From positions 1-9,153 of the forward strand of contig PKYZ01000114.1 in NCBI GenBank assembly GCA_003132865.1: a stretch of DNA of 9,153 nt, written 5' to 3'. The notes under the pieces are model-generated. The model had not been told where the DNA came from and did not search any database. It worked only from the letters and a program-made list of their open reading frames with translations. Within the stretch, counting starts at the first letter, position 1, and the number at the start of each line of letters is the position of its first letter. A program made the translations under genes and the position numbers. This stretch comes from Bryobacterales bacterium. Lineage in GTDB: Bacteria > Acidobacteriota > Terriglobia > Bryobacterales > Bryobacteraceae. Shown here one piece after another: positions 6,006-9,153 of this stretch.

Positions 6006-6093
6006 ATCAGTGTCCAGGCCATCCGCGTCTCAACCCAGTTCGGAGCGCGTAGGCAAGTACCGCGGGCGGCTCTTCAGGCTGGCCCTGCCCTGA
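6000..6093 (+). pseudogene. duplicated, frameshifted 3' end of a PP2C phosphatase gene
   Basis: Two blocks match the end of the intact phosphatase: 6001-6029 against 5803-5831 (27 of 29 identical) and 6043-6070 against 5841-5868 (25 of 28). Translated, they give NISVQAIRV and ERVGKYRGRLFRLALP followed by TGA at 6091-6093, compared with NISVQAIRV and ERVGMYRGRPYKLH in the intact gene. Four of the five differences are at third codon positions and are silent, so this copy diverged as coding sequence. The gap between blocks is 13 nt here and 9 nt in the intact gene, which puts them in different frames. It is therefore a remnant, probably of a second phosphatase gene that once ended 2 nt before the kinase ATG. 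Confidence 0.75.
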
Positions 6094-6095
6094 CT

Positions 6096-7064
6096 ATGGC
6101 TCCAGTCCGCGCCGGCGACCAACTCGACCATTACAGCATCGACACGCTCGTTGCGCGTAGCGGCATGGCATCCATCTTCCGCGGCACGGATTTGCGCACC
6201 GGCCGCCCGGTTGCCATCAAGATCCCGCATCCGGAAATGGAGAGCGACCCGGTTTTCTTCGATCGCTTTCGCCGCGAGGAAGAGATCGGCAAAATGCTGG
6301 ATCACCCCGGTGTGATGAAGGTCCTCGGCAACGACGACCGCAGCCAACTCTACATGGTCATGGAGTGGGTGGACGGCCGCCTGCTCCGGCAAATCCTGAA
6401 CGAGCAGGGGAAGCTTCCGGCCGAGCGCGCGATGCGCATCGCGCTCCGTATCTGCGAAGTGCTGGAGTACATTCACAAGCATGGAATCGTGCACCGCGAT
6501 CTGAAGCCCGACAACATCATGGTCGACGATGACGATCGCGTCAAGCTCATCGACTTTGGCATCGCCGCCAGGTCGGGATCTCGGCGGCTGACGTTCACCA
6601 AGCTTTCGCAGGTAATGGGAACGGCCGAATACATTTCGCCCGAACAGGTCAAAGGGAAACGTGGCGATGCCCGCAGCGACCTGTATGCATTGGGCATCAT
6701 GCTCTATGAAATGCTCACTGGGAAGACTCCGTTCTCCGGCGCCAATCCTTTTTTGATCATGAACGACCGCGTGCTGAACAACCCGGTCCCGCCGCGCGAA
6801 GTCGACCCGGGCATCTCTCCCCAACTTCAGGAGATCATCTACCGCGCCCTGGAACGCGACCCCAAGAGCCGCTACGCCAGCGCCCACGAATTCGCCTGGG
6901 ACCTCCAGCATCCGGACCAGGTCGGCGTGGCCGACCGCCCCGAACTGCGCGATTGGAAGCAACGGCGCACTCCATGGGCGCGCAAAATCCTGTTCTATGT
7001 GATGCTCGCCCTGATCCCGGTAGTCATTTTCGGATTGCTGCTCCTGGTCGCCCGGCACGCTTGA
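6096..7064 (+). CDS. membrane-anchored Ser/Thr protein kinase (Hanks type)
   Basis: A 322-residue kinase. The catalytic domain spans about 13-270: VAIK with Lys42, an alpha-C Glu at 62 or 63, catalytic loop HRDLKPDN (133-140), DFG (153-155), activation segment with GTAEYISPEQ (175-184), DLYALG (195-200) and Arg259 in subdomain XI. The nucleotide loop is atypical: VARSGMASIFRG (19-30) keeps only the central Gly of the usual GxGxxG. One hydrophobic helix at about 299-318 ends four residues before the C-terminus, so the kinase is tethered to the inner membrane with no external sensor domain. No clear Shine-Dalgarno precedes the ATG. A phosphatase-tail stop lies 2 nt upstream, suggesting the gene was once translationally coupled to a phosphatase. 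The TGA overlaps the start of the next gene. Confidence 0.92.
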   Translation: MAPVRAGDQLDHYSIDTLVARSGMASIFRGTDLRTGRPVAIKIPHPEMESDPVFFDRFRREEEIGKMLDHPGVMKVLGNDDRSQLYMVMEWVDGRLLRQILNEQGKLPAERAMRIALRICEVLEYIHKHGIVHRDLKPDNIMVDDDDRVKLIDFGIAARSGSRRLTFTKLSQVMGTAEYISPEQVKGKRGDARSDLYALGIMLYEMLTGKTPFSGANPFLIMNDRVLNNPVPPREVDPGISPQLQEIIYRALERDPKSRYASAHEFAWDLQHPDQVGVADRPELRDWKQRRTPWARKILFYVMLALIPVVIFGLLLLVARHA

Positions 7065-7297
7065 GACAGAGTGTCGTACTCCTGCTGTTGGTTCTCGCCG
7101 CTCTCCTGGAAGCCGCCGGCGATGCATTCGTCCGTCTGGGTCTGCGCTCTTCCGCGGCGGCACCCAGGCTCCTCTTCTTCTTGCTGCTTGCGCAAGTAAT
7201 CTCCTGGTTGGTCTTCCATCAGAAACCCGGCGCTGCCGTCCTGATCGGCGGCGGGTTCGTCGCCCTTGGCGGCCTCATCATCTCGTTGGCAGCTTGA
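7061..7297 (+). CDS. small SMR/DMT-like membrane protein, possibly internally shortened
   Basis: I start this 78-residue protein at the TTG at 7061, which overlaps the kinase stop as TTGA; there is no ATG or GTG before the hydrophobic part and no clear ribosome binding site, so expression would rely on coupling to the kinase. Helix 1 (about 4-22) carries the motif AALLEAAGDAFVRLGLRS (13-30), recalling the Glu-bearing first helix of small multidrug resistance type proteins. A second segment follows at 36-52, and VLIGGGFVALGGLIISL (60-76) resembles their last helix. Such proteins usually have about 105-110 residues and four helices; here one helix seems to be missing between 30 and 36. It may be a natural deletion or a different short family. 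Function is unknown. Confidence 0.6.
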   Translation: MRQSVVLLLLVLAALLEAAGDAFVRLGLRSSAAAPRLLFFLLLAQVISWLVFHQKPGAAVLIGGGFVALGGLIISLAA

Positions 7298-7487
7298 TCC
7301 GGAAAGACCTGGCAGCCGGAGTGGACCTGGTCTCTCATACCTGGATACTGATCCCATTTACGACTTTTTTACTGCGGACTTATGCCTTTTTTATTGGCCG
7401 CAGACTAACATGGTTCCAAGTCTGGGCAGATTGCGCACCCCACTATTGTGTGGTGCACGCTTGGCCCGAGCGGAGGAACGAATCAGC
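7298..7487. promoter_or_regulatory. structured leader upstream of the VWA gene
   Basis: This stretch of 190 bp has no gene. Two T6 tracts at 7365-7370 and 7387-7392 are 22 bp apart, about two helical turns, which can bend DNA; CTGCGG (7372-7377) and CCGCAG (7398-7403) flank the second. Further down, GCACCCCAC (7435-7443) and GTGTGGTGC (7448-7456) form a 9-bp stem with one mismatch and a TATT loop, ending 15 nt before the GGAGGA ribosome binding site at 7472-7477. The hairpin could be an operator or an RNA element. I could not pick a convincing -35/-10 pair. Confidence 0.5.
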
Positions 7488-8378
7488 ATGTCAAGATGGC
7501 TGCCCCTGGTGTTCTGTCTCATCGCCCCCCTGCTCAGGGTTGCCGGCCAGACGATTCGAGCAGACACACGCTTGGTGCTCGTACCCGTGTCGGTCACCGA
7601 TCACAGGGGCGCCACAGTAAACGGGCTCGACCGCGCGAACTTCACCGTCTTCGAAGACAAGGCGCCGCAGGCCATCGTGGCCTTCAGCGCCGAGGATGCG
7701 CCTGCTTCGATTGGACTCATCTTCGATACCAGCGGAAGCATGCGCGACAAGCTGAACGTCGCCAAAGCCGGACTCCGCGCGTTTGTCGACAACGCCAATT
7801 CCGCGGACGAAGCTTTCCTGTTTACGGTTTCCACCCGGCCGGACATCTCTTCCGCGTTTACTTCGGATCTGGGATCTCTTGCCGAAAGCGCTCACCTCCT
7901 GAGCGCCGGTGGTGACACGGCGTTAATCGATACCATCTATGCCGGCCTCGAGCGGATGCGGTCCGCCTCCAACCCGCGCCGGGCGCTTTTGATCCTGTCC
8001 GATGGAATGGACAACCACAGCCGTAAATCCAAGGGCGAACTGATGCGGCTGGCCATGGAAGCGGATGTGCAGATCTACGCGATCCGAATCGACTCTCGCG
8101 TGCGCACCAAGAAGGCCATCGAGCAGCAGGAGGAGCAGCGCGGCCTCGCTCTCCTACAGGATCTGGCGGAAAACACGGGCGGCCTGCACTTCACCATTTC
8201 CGACTGGGAAGATGCCGGTAGCGTCGTAGCGAAGGCGGTCCTGTCAATGCGAAACCAATACCTGCTCGCCTATTATCCTGCCCAGTCGGTTCAGCCGGGA
8301 AAGTGGCGCAGAATTCGCGTGAAACTGAACGTGGCTCACACGAATGTGTACGCCCGGAACGGGTATTACTCGGAGTAA
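7488..8378 (+). CDS. secreted VWA-domain protein (VWFA-related acidobacterial type)
   Basis: A 296-residue exported protein. The ATG at 7488 follows GGAGGA (7472-7477) and opens a signal peptide, MSRWLPLVFCLIAPLLRVAG (1-20), so I prefer it to the longer open frame upstream. Residues 26-68 form the short beta domain typical of this family (LVLVPVSVTDHRG then NFTVFEDKAPQ). The VWA domain runs from about 74 to 255 with a complete MIDAS metal site: DTSGSM (80-85), Thr144 in GGDTALID and Asp172 in LSDGMDNHS. The C-terminal part, NQYLLAYYP (256-264) through VYARNGYY (287-294), matches the characteristic end of the acidobacterial VWFA-related proteins (TIGR03436 type). Acidobacteria carry many paralogues; an adhesion or protein-interaction role in the periplasm or outside the cell is likely, but the ligand is unknown. 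Confidence 0.9.
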   Translation: MSRWLPLVFCLIAPLLRVAGQTIRADTRLVLVPVSVTDHRGATVNGLDRANFTVFEDKAPQAIVAFSAEDAPASIGLIFDTSGSMRDKLNVAKAGLRAFVDNANSADEAFLFTVSTRPDISSAFTSDLGSLAESAHLLSAGGDTALIDTIYAGLERMRSASNPRRALLILSDGMDNHSRKSKGELMRLAMEADVQIYAIRIDSRVRTKKAIEQQEEQRGLALLQDLAENTGGLHFTISDWEDAGSVVAKAVLSMRNQYLLAYYPAQSVQPGKWRRIRVKLNVAHTNVYARNGYYSE

Positions 8379-8379
8379 T

Positions 8380-8404
8380 GTGAGGCAGGGCGGACCTGCC
8401 CCAC
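8380..8404. terminator. bidirectional terminator-like hairpin between convergent genes
   Basis: GTGAGGCAGG (8380-8389) and CCTGCCCCAC (8395-8404) form a 10-bp stem with one mismatch and a 5-nt loop. It fills nearly all of the 29-bp gap between the VWA and glutamine synthetase stops. The right arm repeats the end TGCCCCAC of the large element at 1478-1577, so this looks like a minimal, single-hairpin member of the same family. Confidence 0.6.
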
Positions 8405-8407
8405 GGT

Positions 8408-9153
8408 CTACACGTCGTAGTACAGCGCGAACTCGTATGGATGCGGCCGCAACCGGATGGCATCCGCTTCGTTCTTGCGCTTGTAGTCGATGAACGTCTC
8501 GATCAATTCCTCGGTGAAGACGTCGCCCTTCATCATAAAGCCGTGATCGTCTTCCAGGCAACTCAGCGCTTCTTCGAGCGATGCGGGCATCGAAGGAACG
8601 TTGCGCATCTCCTCCGGCGAAAGATCGTAGATGTCCTTGTCCAGCGGTTCGCCGGGATCCATCTTGTTGGCGACGCCGTCGAGGCCGGCCATCAGCATGG
8701 CGGCGAAGGCCAGATACGGATTGGCCGCCGGATCCGGCGGGCGGAACTCCACCCGCTTGGCCTTGGGGCTGGCCGAGTACATCGGAATGCGGCAGGCCGC
8801 CGAGCGGTTGCGCCGCGAGTATGCCAGGTTCACCGGCGCTTCGTAGCCCGGCACCAGCCGCTTGTAGCTGTTGGTGGTCGGCGCGATGATGGCCGAAAGC
8901 GCCCGCGCGTGCTTCAGCAAGCCACCGATATACCACAGCCCCATCTGGCTGAACCCAGCGTACAAGTCGCCCGCAAACAGCGGCTTGCCTTCTTTCCAGA
9001 TGCTCTGATGCACATGCATGCCGCTGCCGTTGTCGGCAAACAGAGGCTTCGGCATGAAGGTCACCGTCTTGCCGTACTGGTTGGCCGTGTTGCGGATGAT
9101 GTATTTGTACAACATCATGTTGTCGGCCGACTTCACCAGCGTGTCGAAGCGCT
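8408..9153 (-). CDS. glnA: glutamine synthetase type I, C-terminal 247 residues (partial)
   Basis: The 5' part of this gene lies beyond the right edge; 247 codons and the TAG at 8408-8410 are visible. The enzyme joins ammonium to glutamate with ATP to make glutamine in the cytoplasm. Counting from the first visible residue, [13 protein letters not shown] opens the fragment, [10 protein letters not shown] (41-50) carries the metal and substrate histidines, [16 protein letters not shown] (97-112) and NRSAACRIP (115-123) carry the ATP and glutamate arginine region, and [20 protein letters not shown] (140-159) is the typical core helix. Tyr175 in [11 protein letters not shown] occupies the place of the adenylylated tyrosine of enteric enzymes, so regulation by an adenylyltransferase is possible. 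The tail [15 protein letters not shown] is standard. The stop faces the VWA gene across a short hairpin. Confidence 0.95.
   Translation of the reverse strand, partial: RFDTLVKSADNMMLYKYIIRNTANQYGKTVTFMPKPLFADNGSGMHVHQSIWKEGKPLFAGDLYAGFSQMGLWYIGGLLKHARALSAIIAPTTNSYKRLVPGYEAPVNLAYSRRNRSAACRIPMYSASPKAKRVEFRPPDPAANPYLAFAAMLMAGLDGVANKMDPGEPLDKDIYDLSPEEMRNVPSMPASLEEALSCLEDDHGFMMKGDVFTEELIETFIDYKRKNEADAIRLRPHPYEFALYYDV

Noticed and set aside
6030..7163. Long minus-strand open frame (377 codons) across the kinase
   Set aside because: It lies antisense to a clear kinase with all catalytic motifs. Its translation is rich in Arg, His, Asp and Val with no recognisable domain, as expected of a GC-rich shadow frame.

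Overview
The window most likely comes from an Acidobacteriota genome, probably a Bryobacter/Solibacter-like lineage or a metagenomic relative. The reasons are a VWA protein of the acidobacterial 'VWFA-related' type, an OmpL-like (BBP2) porin, a PP2C phosphatase beside a membrane-anchored Ser/Thr kinase, GC-rich DNA and clear Shine-Dalgarno sites on most genes. The taxon is inferred from protein families only.

Layout. 1-274 is a gene-free leader with a candidate extended -10 promoter. 275-1471 (+) is an outer-membrane porin. 1478-1577 is a 100-bp cloverleaf-like DNA element with five hairpins between convergent genes. 1587-2867 (-) is a divergent ammonium-transporter (Amt/Mep/Rh) family protein, translationally coupled to a 59-aa two-helix membrane protein at 2864-3043 (-). 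The divergent intergenic region 3044-3213 holds a 66-bp imperfect palindrome and a second hairpin. 3214-5016 (+) is an APC-superfamily amino-acid permease with an unusually long hydrophilic loop. 5085-5885 (+) is a PP2C-type phosphatase, followed by a heptamer-repeat palindromic element (5887-6003) and a second, frameshifted copy of the phosphatase 3' end (6000-6093). 6096-7064 (+) is a Ser/Thr kinase with one C-terminal membrane anchor. It overlaps by 4 bp a small SMR-like membrane protein (7061-7297). After a structured leader comes a secreted VWA protein (7488-8378, +). A short hairpin then separates it from the convergent, truncated glutamine synthetase gene (8408-9153, -).

How the genes may work together. 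Porin, Amt-like channel, amino-acid permease and glutamine synthetase suggest a locus for uptake and assimilation of reduced nitrogen. However, the Amt-like protein lacks the Phe gate and the first pore histidine, so its substrate is uncertain. The phosphatase and kinase form a reversible Ser/Thr phosphorylation pair. The most unusual DNA is the duplicated phosphatase tail flanking a small palindromic element that brings a perfect extended -10 promoter to the kinase, and the two intergenic hairpin elements that share the same outer arms.
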